Positions 9,050 to 17,524 of a stretch of 64,000 nt of DNA are shown piece after piece. Position numbers and translations under genes: made by a program. The DNA lies in the NCBI GenBank assembly GCA_016714165.1, contig JADJNU010000001.1:744001-808000 (forward strand), read 5' to 3'. Each line of letters opens with the position of its first letter. The stretch's first letter is position 1. Source of the stretch: Bdellovibrionales bacterium. GTDB lineage: Bacteria; Bdellovibrionota; Bdellovibrionia; Bdellovibrionales; UBA1609. Below the pieces are notes generated by a model that saw only the letters and a program-made list of their open reading frames with translations, made no database searches and had not been told where the DNA came from.

Positions 9050-9388
9050 TTACTTGCAGCAAAAAGGCACATCATAGGCTCTTCCAGCATCAAGCATGTT
9101 GTGATTAGAGCAGGAGTCTCCAAAGGAGACTGTTCCACCGATTCCTCCGCAAGACGCAAAGCACTGGCCATCTTTCGCGCCCCAATGGGGAGCCGGATGA
9201 TTCGCATCACAAACTGGCGCAGGGGGCGGCGGCGGTGGTGGCGGAGCAGGTGGTGGCGATGGAGGAGGAGGGGGAGCGACGTCCTGAATCCACCAATTCA
9301 TTGTCACGCATGGTAAAAATGGGAGCCCAGATGATTCAAGCAAATTTGGGTTGACCAAATCACCTACGGTCCACTTCCGCGTCCCCTA
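9050..9388 (-). pseudogene. Fragment of a Pro-rich, Cys-containing secreted protein
   Basis: The frame is open from a TAG at 9386-9388 to the stop at 9050. Within it lie a polyproline linker (about 20 residues, only P with A and S) and a compact Cys-rich end: CDANHPAPHWG, DGQC, SCGG, DSCSN and a final FCC, about six Cys suggesting a disulfide-bonded extracellular domain. The only starts are a TTG at 9358 without a ribosome site. The residues before it (TRKWTVGDLVNP) look like ordinary protein, so the 5' part, including any signal peptide, seems lost. It could instead be a short real gene with an unusual start. Confidence 0.5.
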
Positions 9389-9515
9389 AAAAACCTTGGT
9401 AACGGTTCACTTATTCGTTTTCTCAATTAATTATAAGAGGAAAAACTCTCACGGATGAAAAGAAAAGAACTGAGGAGATTTTAAAATACGCCAAATTCTC
9501 AGATTGGAATAATGG

Positions 9516-9887
9516 CTAATTATTTCTCCAAATAGAACTACAGCTTTCTAAAGAATCGACAACAATACCCTTGGGACGATAGGTGGCTTCTGCTTTGCAC
9601 CTGTACTCACGTGCTGGATCCAGTTCATGAAGACTTTTGACAACTTGCTCAGACATTCCAATCAGCCTTTTTCCCACGCCCTGCCGCTTAATTCTCCAGG
9701 CCGGGGATAAAAAAAAGACATCCACTTTTAGATTTGTTCCATCTACCTGAAGCTCTCTCTCTTTTAGGAGCAAGTTCTCTATCTCGTGATCGATCTCTCC
9801 GCAGATAGCCAGGTTTCCCCCAAACACCAAATGAGAAATAAAGACAAAAACAATTCCCTTCCAAAGCCTTTCATCCAATAATTTCAT
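9516..9887 (-). CDS. Small exported hypothetical protein
   Basis: 123 residues from the ATG at 9887, preceded by GAGG at 6 bases; longer upstream extension of the frame lacks a ribosome site. An N-terminal signal-like segment (WKGIVFVFISHLVFGGNLAICG) would direct export. The mature part contains a Lys/Arg-rich stretch (WRIKRQGVGKRLIG) and three Cys in the last 50 residues. No family recognised. Confidence 0.6.
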   Translation of the reverse strand: MKLLDERLWKGIVFVFISHLVFGGNLAICGEIDHEIENLLLKERELQVDGTNLKVDVFFLSPAWRIKRQGVGKRLIGMSEQVVKSLHELDPAREYRCKAEATYRPKGIVVDSLESCSSIWRNN

Positions 9888-10284
9888 CTGAAGCCTCGTT
9901 TTCTTCAATCTGTCAAAAACCTGGAAAGGAGCCAAAATTCGGCACCCTAACCAGCTCATTCAATTGATCAGCGCATTTTAATCTGCTTAGAGACATCAAT
10001 AAGCAGATATCATGCCCAAACCTGGAGGTTTCATTTTTCACGACCCAATTGGAGTACTCCAATGCACCAAGTAGGCGCTTCAATTTACATTAGAAAATAT
10101 ACCTGCTTCCAATAATTAACAATTTTGCCACCGATAATCAGAACTTATCGAGCTTTCCGAGAAAAGCCTTCAACTAAATACAGAGGCAAATAGGAGACTG
10201 TGAGAGATAGAATGTCCCTCTATTGACAAGCTTGGCGCAATACTTGCTCTGCTGAGCTCTCAAATATCTAAAAAGGGGATGCAA
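9888..10284. other. Intergenic region with a 16-bp palindrome
   Basis: About 400 bases between the small exported protein and the divergently placed subtilase. No gene-like frame. It holds a perfect palindrome at 10048-10063, described separately, and the ribosome site (AAGGGG) of the subtilase at its end. Confidence 0.5.
10048..10063. promoter_or_regulatory. Operator-like 16-bp perfect palindrome
   Basis: ATTGGAGTACTCCAAT, two 8-base half sites with no spacer, about 220 bases before the subtilase start and 160 bases before the divergent small gene. The size and symmetry suit a dimeric repressor or activator. No matching regulator is in the window. Confidence 0.35.
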
Positions 10285-11916
10285 GTGATCAGACAGATAC
10301 GAGATCGGTCATTAATCGCGGGTCTTTTAACGACAGTTGCAATTGTGGGGCTGAGCGGCTGTTTAGAATTGGACCAGACCATCATTTTGAATAGGCCAGA
10401 GCATATTATTGTCGGCAATCCGGTGCCAACATCGAGGGACTTCAAAGCAATAAATAATAACCACAAAGTCTTGGTTGCGATTTTTGATACGGGCTTGGAT
10501 TACAACCATCCCGATCTAGCTGATAATATTCACTTCGACTTAAATGAAGCAGGCCAGCCGGTGGGCTGCGGCTACGATTATTATTCGATGGATGAATGGG
10601 CTTCCTATCGGGTGGTCGATACAGACAAATACAAGTTTGAAGAACGAAGAAAGGAAACTCAAGACGAAATATTGAAAGATACTTCGTCCGAAGATTTTAA
10701 TAAGAAAATCACACTCCAGAGAGAAAAGATGGAATGCGAACAAAGTGAGCTAACAAAAATTGATCCGAGACTGAGAAAATACACCGAAGCCTATCGAGGA
10801 CTTGAGCAGGAGGATGGAACCACCCTACACGGCACCCACGTCGCAGGGCTCGTGACCTATGATACCAGCGAGATTGGAGTTATTCCATTTCGCGTGCTTC
10901 CATACTTTCAAGATCAAAAAGATAAAAAAGACAATAACACTGGCGAACGCGATCGATTTGTTCAAAACTTTAGGGATGCCGTAGAGCGAGTCTCGAAATA
11001 CAGAGACGCTCAGGGACGAAAAGTCAGAATCGTAAATCTTAGTCTCGGGGGAAGTTTTAGCCGTCCAAACGGCGAAGGCGCCCAAGAAATTGAGAAATTC
11101 AATCGCTATGTGAAGATCGTGACCCAGGAGCTTCGCAAAATCATTGAAGAACATCCGGATATACTTTTTGTCGGAGCTGCCGGTAACGATGGGGGTTGGA
11201 GCGATAACGATGCGCGTGTTCAATATCCCTGTGGGATTAGCGCAGACAATGTTCTTTGTGTTGGAGCTACAACTAAGGAAGGAAGAAAGACCACCTTTAC
11301 AAACGTTCCTCTGAATAATGTTGAGCTCGTATTTGCACCTGGATTTGAGTTAAAATCTTTGAGCCCGGCGGATCGATGCCCATTTTTGGTTAAATTTATG
11401 GATGGCATACTGAACGAAGGATCAAATGGAAACCTTTGCAAAATGGAAAAATCCACCCAAAAGTGGGTGCCAAATAGCTCGGCGATCGAAGGACGACGAG
11501 AAATGATCATGACTCTCTATAACACCTGCTCGGATAAAGAGAACCAATACAGCCTCATGTCTGGAACATCCATGGCAACGCCCGTAATAGCACGTATTGC
11601 TGCCAAAATTCTCATTGATAATCCGGATCTTTCAACGAAGGAACTTATCTCATTGGTTAAGGAGAAGGGCACTCCGACCGAATCACACACATTTAAAACC
11701 TGGGTGCTAAAGATGGATCGACCCTCTTGGCAAAAACCTGAAGAGGACGGCGTTGTGAACCGGGTTGCTTTGAGTTCAGGTCGTGTGCCCTCAATTGCTG
11801 GCCTCAATTTGGAAAATGCTCTGACCGCAGCCCAGTTGGATCTGGCAATCCAAGCATCTAAACATTTCCAGGGTATGAATTTTAATCTGACTATGGGGAG
11901 ATCTGACCTTAAATAA
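10285..11916 (+). CDS. S8 (subtilisin-like) serine protease lipoprotein
   Basis: 543 residues from the GTG at 10285, which is 6 bases after AAGGGG; the ATG at 10279 would abut that site. The signal SLIAGLLTTVAIVG ends in the lipobox LSGC (Cys about residue 26). The catalytic triad is complete: Asp68 (FDTGLDYNHPDL), His182 (HGTHVAG) and Ser429 (MSGTSMATP), with oxyanion Asn301 (AAGND). A highly charged insertion of about 70 residues (Lys/Glu/Asp-rich) lies between the Asp and His motifs, and a second insertion precedes the Ser motif. No inhibitor I9 propeptide is evident, which is unusual for a secreted subtilase. Likely surface- or periplasm-anchored and degrading prey, host or environmental protein. 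Confidence 0.93.
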   Translation: MIRQIRDRSLIAGLLTTVAIVGLSGCLELDQTIILNRPEHIIVGNPVPTSRDFKAINNNHKVLVAIFDTGLDYNHPDLADNIHFDLNEAGQPVGCGYDYYSMDEWASYRVVDTDKYKFEERRKETQDEILKDTSSEDFNKKITLQREKMECEQSELTKIDPRLRKYTEAYRGLEQEDGTTLHGTHVAGLVTYDTSEIGVIPFRVLPYFQDQKDKKDNNTGERDRFVQNFRDAVERVSKYRDAQGRKVRIVNLSLGGSFSRPNGEGAQEIEKFNRYVKIVTQELRKIIEEHPDILFVGAAGNDGGWSDNDARVQYPCGISADNVLCVGATTKEGRKTTFTNVPLNNVELVFAPGFELKSLSPADRCPFLVKFMDGILNEGSNGNLCKMEKSTQKWVPNSSAIEGRREMIMTLYNTCSDKENQYSLMSGTSMATPVIARIAAKILIDNPDLSTKELISLVKEKGTPTESHTFKTWVLKMDRPSWQKPEEDGVVNRVALSSGRVPSIAGLNLENALTAAQLDLAIQASKHFQGMNFNLTMGRSDLK

Positions 11917-12019
11917 TAAGGGCGGGCAACTGCTGGCCTGATTTGAGTGAAACCATTCGCCAGTCGATACAGTTGATGGTCTTTTGACATTAGCTTTAGC
12001 CTGCGCTCCAATCCCTTAC

Positions 12020-12045
12020 CCCCTGATCTCTTGTTCGATCAGGGG
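12020..12045. other. Perfect 9-bp inverted repeat (hairpin)
   Basis: CCCCTGATC / GATCAGGGG with an 8-base loop, 100 bases after the subtilase stop. No T-run follows on either strand, so it does not qualify as a standard intrinsic terminator, though it could protect the 3' end of the mRNA or act as a Rho-assisted end. Confidence 0.45.
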
Positions 12046-12174
12046 TCGATACATCCAAAACCATTGTCGGGTCGGGCAATATGACCTCCAAAGCAAAATA
12101 AAGGGGGCAGGACATTCCAACCTCTCAGGCTGGCCGCCCTCCGACCGAGTTTTTTCAATTAAATACCAAACCTT

Positions 12175-12204
12175 TTGCGCAATTCGATTCCATAACCTAA
12201 TAAT
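12175..12204 (+). promoter_or_regulatory. Candidate sigma-70-type promoter for rimK
   Basis: TTGCGC, 18-base spacer, AATAAT: four of six and five of six matches to the consensus. Position would give a leader of about 22 bases before the ATG at 12233. Confidence 0.35.
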
Positions 12205-12232
12205 AGTTTTTAAGGTTCAAAAGGGCAAATCC

Positions 12233-13138
12233 ATGAACATCTGTGTTCTCTCGCGGAATTCAAAACTCTACTCAACTCGCAGACTTGTAGAAGCCGGCCA
12301 CGCGAGAAATCATCATGTCGAGGTCGTCGATCCTTTGCGATGCTACATGAATATCACTTCTCATAAGCCTGAAGTCTACTATCGAAAAAAGAGTCTCGAC
12401 TATTTCGATGCCGTTATTCCAAGAATTGGAGCCTCAATCACTTTTTACGGATGTGCCGTGGTTCGCCAATTTGAAATGATGGGTGTCTATAGTTTGAATG
12501 AATCCGTTGCGATAACCAGGTCTCGAGACAAACTACGGGCTTTGCAAATCCTTTCCCGCAAAGGCATCGGGTTGCCCGTCACAGGGTTTGCTCATAGCAC
12601 TCGCATGACCAAAGAGCTCTTGGAGATTGTTGGAGGCCCCCCGCTCGTCATAAAGCTACTTGAAGGCACGCAAGGCAAGGGTGTCGTTCTTGCTGAAACT
12701 CAAAAGGCCGCTGAAAGTGTGATCGATGCCTTTCGCGGGCTTGAAGCCTTCTTTCTTGTTCAAGAATTTATCAAAGAATCTTCGGGAACTGATATTCGAG
12801 CTTTCGTCATTGATGACAAGGTCGTCGCTTCCATGATGAGAAAAAGTAAGCCTGGAGAGTTTCGGTCAAATCTCCATCTGGGAGGAACCTCTCAACTCGT
12901 AAAACTAACGCCAGAGGAGCGTAGCACGGCAATTCGGGCCGCACGCGCCATGGGTCTTAATATTTGTGGTGTAGATATTTTGAGATCAAAACACGGCCCC
13001 CTTGTAATGGAAGTGAATTCCTCGCCAGGACTGGAGGGGATTGAAAAAGCAACCTCAAAAGACATCGCAGGAAAAATCATCGATTTTATCGAAAAGAATC
13101 ACAAGGACGGGAACAATAAAACAAAAGGAAAGGGATAG
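12233..13138 (+). CDS. rimK: RimK-family ATP-grasp ligase (ribosomal protein S6 glutamate ligase type)
   Basis: 301 residues, the usual length. Start ATG at 12233 has AAGGG 8 bases upstream and aligns with the RimK N-terminus (MNICVLSRNSKLYSTRRL). ATP-grasp features: VIPRIGASITFYG, SRDKLRALQIL, VIKLLEGTQGKGVVLAET (nucleotide-binding lysine and Gly-rich loop), VQEFIKESSGTDIRAFVI and VMEVNSSPGLEGIE with the Mg-binding Glu-x-Asn. RimK adds glutamates to the C-terminus of S6; relatives make poly-glutamate or modify F420, so the substrate is inferred. The gene stands alone with its own promoter, ending in a hairpin shared with the convergent lipoprotein gene. Confidence 0.93.
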   Translation: MNICVLSRNSKLYSTRRLVEAGHARNHHVEVVDPLRCYMNITSHKPEVYYRKKSLDYFDAVIPRIGASITFYGCAVVRQFEMMGVYSLNESVAITRSRDKLRALQILSRKGIGLPVTGFAHSTRMTKELLEIVGGPPLVIKLLEGTQGKGVVLAETQKAAESVIDAFRGLEAFFLVQEFIKESSGTDIRAFVIDDKVVASMMRKSKPGEFRSNLHLGGTSQLVKLTPEERSTAIRAARAMGLNICGVDILRSKHGPLVMEVNSSPGLEGIEKATSKDIAGKIIDFIEKNHKDGNNKTKGKG

Positions 13139-13156
13139 AATCAAAGAATCTATCCC
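13132..13156 (-). terminator. Intrinsic terminator for the small lipoprotein gene
   Basis: GGGATAGA / TCTATCCC stem of 8 bp with a 9-base loop. Read on the minus strand it is followed by a T-rich run (TTTCCTTTTGTTTTATT). It overlaps the last codons of rimK. In the plus direction the following sequence is CT-rich and may also terminate rimK weakly. Confidence 0.6.
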
Positions 13157-13188
13157 CTCACTTTCTCAATCATAAAATTGACCAGAAA

Positions 13189-13431
13189 TTATTCCGGAGA
13201 TTCAGAACCCCCACCTGGCTGCCCCTCTTCCATACCTTCAACAGGAGCACCCTCGTCAATGGGTTGTTCAGGACTTCCTTGCGAGGGGTCACCTTCGAGA
13301 GACTGCTGAGAATCAGGAGCTGCCTCAAGAGTGTCCGTCGCTGCTGGTTCTTCGCTCTTTTTGTTACACAAACAGCCAGAGGCCAATGAGAACGCACCAA
13401 CCAATAGCATCATCGTCATCACAATACGCAT
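13189..13431 (-). CDS. Small acidic lipoprotein
   Basis: 80 residues from the ATG at 13431 with AGGAG 7 bases upstream. The signal MRIVMTMMLLVGAFSLASGC ends in a clear lipobox (ASGC); a CxC follows. The mature part is disordered and acidic (Glu, Pro, Gly, Ser and Asp dominate) and has no domain. Such short lipoproteins often act as surface spacers or colouring of the outer membrane; function unknown. Confidence 0.75.
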   Translation of the reverse strand: MRIVMTMMLLVGAFSLASGCLCNKKSEEPAATDTLEAAPDSQQSLEGDPSQGSPEQPIDEGAPVEGMEEGQPGGGSESPE

Positions 13432-13518
13432 TTCATTTCTCCTGTCACACCCGAGCATATAGTTGGGCTCGGGATAAAGATTTAGCTCATAATTTAATAA
13501 CCGAAGAATTTACCATAA

Positions 13519-14493
13519 TCACGAAAAAAATGACTCACTTTCTGAGGGATTCAAATAGTACTCCGTCAAGAGGGCTTGAATCATTTTAAAAAAAGGCCCA
13601 ACTTTTCCTGACCCGACTGGCTTTCTTTCCCACTCGGTCACAGGCAAAACACCTATGGTTGTTCCGACCATAAGAATCTCTGAGGCCTGATCAATATCTG
13701 ATTTGTAAAGCCGTGCAAGGCTCACACTCTTTACAAAAGAATTCACACCAACCTGAGCATGAGCCAGATTGAGGACGCGCAACAGTGTCGTTCCTTTCAA
13801 AGTGTAGTCAAACAGTGGGGCCACAATCTCTCTTCCACTTGTAAACAATAAAACATTTTCTGTAGAGCCTTCGGCCAATTCGCCCTGCTCCGTAAAACAA
13901 AGAGTATAATCAAGCCCTCGATCAACTGCCTCTTTTTTCATCATTACATTGGGAAGATAATTACAACTCTTTATTTGGCAATAGGGAGCTGACTTAGCCA
14001 AGACCTGGCTGACACCCGCCTTCACCCCCGATTCATATTTTACCTCAGGATAAGACTGAAACCGAGTCATCACAATATAGAGCTGACTGCCAACACACTC
14101 ATAAGGGTTCGTTGTAAACCCACCGGGGCCCCTAGAAACATACAAGCGAAAAAGGACGTCAGAATCCTTCGGAGCCAGAGCCAGCAATTCAAGACATATC
14201 GATAATATTTCAGATGAATCATTAGGGAGCGATATCCCGATCGCAGAGGCAGAGCGCTCCAACCGAGCAAGATGCCCCTCAAACTCGAGAATATGGCCCG
14301 CCTGAGTTCGGAAAGCTTCAAAAACTCCGTCACCGCGATGAACTATGTGGTCATCTATGGGCAAAAACATCAGGGATGGCTCCTGGACTATTCCACCAAT
14401 CCAAGAGGAATACATCGCTAAATAATTGCCTCGAGCAAAATTGGACTTTTTTCGTAGCTCGCAGAGCACCTGCTCTTCAGAGATAACCCTCAT
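13519..14493 (-). CDS. Class IV aminotransferase (PLP-dependent)
   Basis: 324 residues. The class IV pyridoxal-phosphate fold is shown by DDHIVHRGDGVFEAFR near residue 45-65, the catalytic lysine in QIKSCNYLPNVMMKKEA, and the cofactor-binding EGSTENVLLF and LKGTTLLRVL segments. Relatives are branched-chain aminotransferase IlvE, D-amino-acid aminotransferase and 4-amino-4-deoxychorismate lyase PabC. The IKS-N-L pattern is closest to the D-amino-acid aminotransferase/PabC side, but the product cannot be fixed from sequence alone. It starts 13 bases after the heme lipoprotein gene and so is probably cotranscribed with it. Cytosolic. Confidence 0.85.
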   Translation of the reverse strand: MRVISEEQVLCELRKKSNFARGNYLAMYSSWIGGIVQEPSLMFLPIDDHIVHRGDGVFEAFRTQAGHILEFEGHLARLERSASAIGISLPNDSSEILSICLELLALAPKDSDVLFRLYVSRGPGGFTTNPYECVGSQLYIVMTRFQSYPEVKYESGVKAGVSQVLAKSAPYCQIKSCNYLPNVMMKKEAVDRGLDYTLCFTEQGELAEGSTENVLLFTSGREIVAPLFDYTLKGTTLLRVLNLAHAQVGVNSFVKSVSLARLYKSDIDQASEILMVGTTIGVLPVTEWERKPVGSGKVGPFFKMIQALLTEYYLNPSESESFFS

Positions 14494-14506
14494 CTATCCC
14501 TGCCGA

Positions 14507-15679
14507 CTAACGCACGCTAATGAGATTCTTGATTTCACTCAAGCGCTTCTTTTCATGATAAGGGACATGCACGCCAGAGCTGCCAGAATACCCCACGTAG
14601 ACACTCTCTTCCAATCGCTCATAACACTTACGAGCCAAGGGACCTTTAGGCCACTCACGAACGCAAGATTCAAAATAAAACTCATGAAGATTCCAGGACC
14701 CTAAATCGCCAAGAACCTCGTAGCTCTCACCCAATAAAAAATATGCCTCAGATCTCTCGCTGGCCTTTTTCAGACCTGTCAAACCCTCATGAAGAAAACT
14801 TGTGGCAACCAAATATTCGACGTCGCCTCCATGATCCTTACGAAAACCCTGTGCTAAACGGGCCTTGCGAATTTCATCTTTAGCTGACTTAATGGAGTCC
14901 TTAGCAACCGACTGACCCGACTTCGCTTGAGCGGACCATGACTCTAAAGATTTTTTCCACTTTCTCACGTCTTCAAGCAGATAATAGGGAACTGTCTTGC
15001 GCTCCATAATCTGATCCATTTTTGCAATGGCCCGACTCGGGTCTTTACGCACTCTGACCATCATAGAGAGATAACGACGAAGAGCTCTCTCCATTTCGAA
15101 AGGAAAATCGCCACCATCATTTTTGTCATCAATAATACTCTCCAGGACCGAAAGAGCCTCATCATAACGACGACTGGCAACCAATAGATCCGCTTTCTCC
15201 AAGCGATTGAGTTTCAATCCTGAAAAATCCATTTTATCACCCTGAAACTCGGGACCCATCGTGGTTCTCGTGTGGCATCGAAAGCAATGCCCAACAACCG
15301 ATTTCATTACACTTCTTGAATACTCTTTATGGCCTAACTCAAAACTCTCCTTGGCCCTACCTAAATCACTTCTGAATCGATTCAAACTAAAATTAAACAG
15401 AGGATCCTCGCCGATAAGCTGCTTTGATCTCTCGGGAGAAATCTTATGTACGCTCTTGGAAAAATCCTCCATGCGAGCGATGATCCTCTTTTCATTTTTT
15501 GGGTCCGTGAAGTCTCCGCGATCATATATAACCGGGATCATCTCCTTCATCACTTGGTCAAGATGCTGCATCTGCCCCGACCAATTTTGAGTCTCTTCCG
15601 TCTTTTTTGGCTTGGACTCGCAAGCACTCAGTCCACACAAAACCAAAAAAACAAACACCAGCGATTGAAATTTAGCCAT
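14507..15679 (-). CDS. Heme-binding (c-type) lipoprotein with repeat-like helical part
   Basis: 390 residues from the ATG at 15679, chosen because GAGGGA lies 5 bases upstream and the signal peptide (MAKFQSLVFVFLVLCGLSAC, lipobox Cys20) then starts correctly. Residues 132-136 are CFRCH, the covalent heme c attachment motif, followed by GPEF; a Met ligand could be M142 or later. The N-terminal part (30-130) resembles helical cytochrome c-prime-like or c556-like sequence. After the heme motif come helical hairpins of TPR character (RRYDEALSVLESII). I infer a membrane-anchored periplasmic electron carrier or heme sensor. The partner is unknown. Confidence 0.75.
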   Translation of the reverse strand: MAKFQSLVFVFLVLCGLSACESKPKKTEETQNWSGQMQHLDQVMKEMIPVIYDRGDFTDPKNEKRIIARMEDFSKSVHKISPERSKQLIGEDPLFNFSLNRFRSDLGRAKESFELGHKEYSRSVMKSVVGHCFRCHTRTTMGPEFQGDKMDFSGLKLNRLEKADLLVASRRYDEALSVLESIIDDKNDGGDFPFEMERALRRYLSMMVRVRKDPSRAIAKMDQIMERKTVPYYLLEDVRKWKKSLESWSAQAKSGQSVAKDSIKSAKDEIRKARLAQGFRKDHGGDVEYLVATSFLHEGLTGLKKASERSEAYFLLGESYEVLGDLGSWNLHEFYFESCVREWPKGPLARKCYERLEESVYVGYSGSSGVHVPYHEKKRLSEIKNLISVR

Positions 15680-15868
15680 TTTATCCCTCAAAATTGTCAT
15701 TTAAAAAACACAGAGAGGCAGAACCAGACATAAATATTTATTTAATATCTAACAATCCTTGAGTTGAATCAACAGATCTGGTCAAAATTCATTTCCATTC
15801 ACAAATTCATTTTTTTCGCACAGCACAATAACAGAATGTTTAGACTGTTCGAATCTTCTCCATATTGG

Positions 15869-16699
15869 TCATATGAGTTTCAGGGCCATGTTACCATTGT
15901 CATTGGCTTGGGCCAAGGTGGCGATAGCCGCCTGTTGCAATATCTGAGAGCGGACTAATTCAGACGAAGCGTAAGCAAAATCAGTATCGCGAATGCGCAT
16001 CTTCGCTGCACTCATATTTTCCTCATAAATCAACATGTTTGAAATTGAATGATGCAATCGTGTGTCAATCGCGCCGATATTGGAGCGCATTTCGTTCACA
16101 CGAACCAAGGCGACATCTAACAATTCAAGAGCAGATTGGGCGCTTTTCTTTTCAGAAAAATCGATTTCATCTAGCTTTAGTGAACTTAATTGAGCATTGT
16201 TCTCTTCGGAATCAAATGCAATTCTGTCCTCAAAATCATCATTAAAAACTCCCACCTGAAATTCAAAAACTCCCGATTTCCCATCCAGCAAATGTGCATC
16301 TCCCCAACGGGTCACCAACGAAATTCGATCTATTTCCTGCTTTAACTGAATCACTTCCTTTTGAATAAATCCTCGCTCCACATCGCCAACTGTATCACTT
16401 GAAGCTTGAATCCCCAATTCTCGAAGACGAATCACAAGATTTGCAATTTCATTTAGACCTCCCTCAGCAACCTGAACCATAGAAACCCCATCGTTCGCAT
16501 TGCGGTTGGCTTGACGAATCGACCGAATTGTCGATCTGATGCCCTCTGAAACGGAAAGTCCGGCAGCATCGTCGGCCGCCTTATTTATTCGATCACCACT
16601 GGCCAGTTGAGCCATCGCCGCATCCAAGCCTATCCCCGAACTAAAAAGCTGACGGCGCGCCTGAATTGCCGCTAGATTTGTTGATATTCTCAATCCCAT
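15869..16699 (-). CDS. fliC: Flagellin
   Basis: 276 residues, a short flagellin with only the D0/D1 helical domains. The N-terminus MGLRISTNLAAIQARRQL, the GDRINKAADDAAGLSVSEGIR segment and NDGVSMVQVAEGGLNEI are hallmark flagellin sequence; the C-terminal coil (RIRDTDFAYASSELVRSQILQQA) is also intact. The middle variable domain is nearly absent, as in the sheathed-flagellum flagellins of Bdellovibrio. The last residues, NDGNMALKLI-like, differ from the usual PQSALRLL end. A single copy is present here, with no other flagellar gene adjacent. A candidate sigma-28 promoter lies upstream. It is exported by the flagellar type III apparatus and polymerises into the filament. Confidence 0.96.
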   Translation of the reverse strand: MGLRISTNLAAIQARRQLFSSGIGLDAAMAQLASGDRINKAADDAAGLSVSEGIRSTIRSIRQANRNANDGVSMVQVAEGGLNEIANLVIRLRELGIQASSDTVGDVERGFIQKEVIQLKQEIDRISLVTRWGDAHLLDGKSGVFEFQVGVFNDDFEDRIAFDSEENNAQLSSLKLDEIDFSEKKSAQSALELLDVALVRVNEMRSNIGAIDTRLHHSISNMLIYEENMSAAKMRIRDTDFAYASSELVRSQILQQAAIATLAQANDNGNMALKLI

Positions 16700-16750
16700 T
16701 TGTCCGACCTCTGCCCGGTTTGTCTCGACTCACCAAGAGCCTTGCTCTAT

Positions 16751-16777
16751 CCATCGGAGGTCCAATCTGATTTTTGA
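16751..16777 (-). promoter_or_regulatory. Candidate sigma-28 (FliA) promoter for flagellin
   Basis: On the minus strand TCAA, a 15-base spacer and TCCGATGG, compared with the FliA consensus TAAA-N15-GCCGATAA. Spacer length is exact and the CCGAT core is intact. It lies about 50 bases before the flagellin start codon. Confidence 0.45.
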
Positions 16778-16891
16778 CAGGACATAGGGGAAGTTGCAGG
16801 TCTTTTGCCTAAATTCTAGTCTATTGTCTCACGGAGACGGTCCATCAAAACAGTCCGCCAGTCTAGTCCGACAAGCATTCTCTCGACTAAA

Positions 16892-17524
16892 TTACGGAAT
16901 CCAATCATTTCTCCACTTATGAATCACCTCGGATACCATCGATTCAATTGGGTCTTCCCCCGAAAAGACCTGGTCTGCATGAGCCTTTGATGGCTCCACA
17001 TAAAGGTCGTGCATTGGCTTGACTTGATTTTCAAACTGGACTTTAACCCCCTCGGGAGTTCGGCCCCGCTCTTGGATGTCTCTCGCCATACGACGCTGAA
17101 ATCGCAGTTCTTCTGAGGTTTCAACAAAAACCTTAATATCAAAAAGAGGTCTCAATTCAGGAGAATGAAGGATGAGGATTCCATCAACAATGACAACCAA
17201 GTTTGCCACCACAAAAATCCGATCCGAAGTACGCCGATGACGAGAAAAATCGTATTGAGGAGCGTAAATAGATTGTCTTGATCTCAGAGCCAACAAATGA
17301 GTGGCCAACAAACTGAATTCCAGAGACTGAGGGTGATCAAAATTAACTGTTCCACCATCGTAATCAAATTTGGAACTTTGATCGAAATAGTACCAATCCT
17401 GATAAATTAAAGATACCAGGTTCTCTCCCAACTGCTCGAAGAGAGCGCGAGCGAGCGTCGTCTTTCCTGACCCGCTCCCTCCGCTAATGGCGATGACACA
17501 AGGACGACGCACCCTTGAAATCAA
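16892..17524 (-). CDS. udk: Uridine kinase
   Basis: 210 residues, typical length. P-loop GGSGSGKTT at residues 15-23, then YQDWYYFDQSS and NFDHPQSLEF, which in the Udk family bind the nucleoside; the VVIVDGILILHSPELRPLFDIKVFVET block and RRMARDIQERGR (arginine-rich lid) are also present. It phosphorylates uridine (and cytidine) to UMP. A TTG start overlaps the stop of upp (TTGA), with GGGGGA 7 bases upstream, so translation is coupled. As last gene of the URC-type operon it would feed uridine into the same UMP pool that upp makes from uracil. Confidence 0.93.
   Translation of the reverse strand: MISRVRRPCVIAISGGSGSGKTTLARALFEQLGENLVSLIYQDWYYFDQSSKFDYDGGTVNFDHPQSLEFSLLATHLLALRSRQSIYAPQYDFSRHRRTSDRIFVVANLVVIVDGILILHSPELRPLFDIKVFVETSEELRFQRRMARDIQERGRTPEGVKVQFENQVKPMHDLYVEPSKAHADQVFSGEDPIESMVSEVIHKWRNDWIP

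Larger units (their letters stand above)
11917..12232. other. Intergenic region with hairpin and rimK promoter
   Basis: Contains a strong hairpin at 12020-12045 and a candidate sigma-70-like promoter at 12175-12204. The open frame extending upstream of the rimK start through this region has no ribosome site and is not supported. Confidence 0.5.

Noticed and set aside
12020..12045. Terminator for the subtilase gene
   Set aside because: Good stem but no T-run on either strand, so only listed as a hairpin.
11984..12232. 83-residue N-terminal extension of RimK
   Set aside because: Family proteins start at MNICVLSR; the extension has no ribosome site and crosses a promoter.
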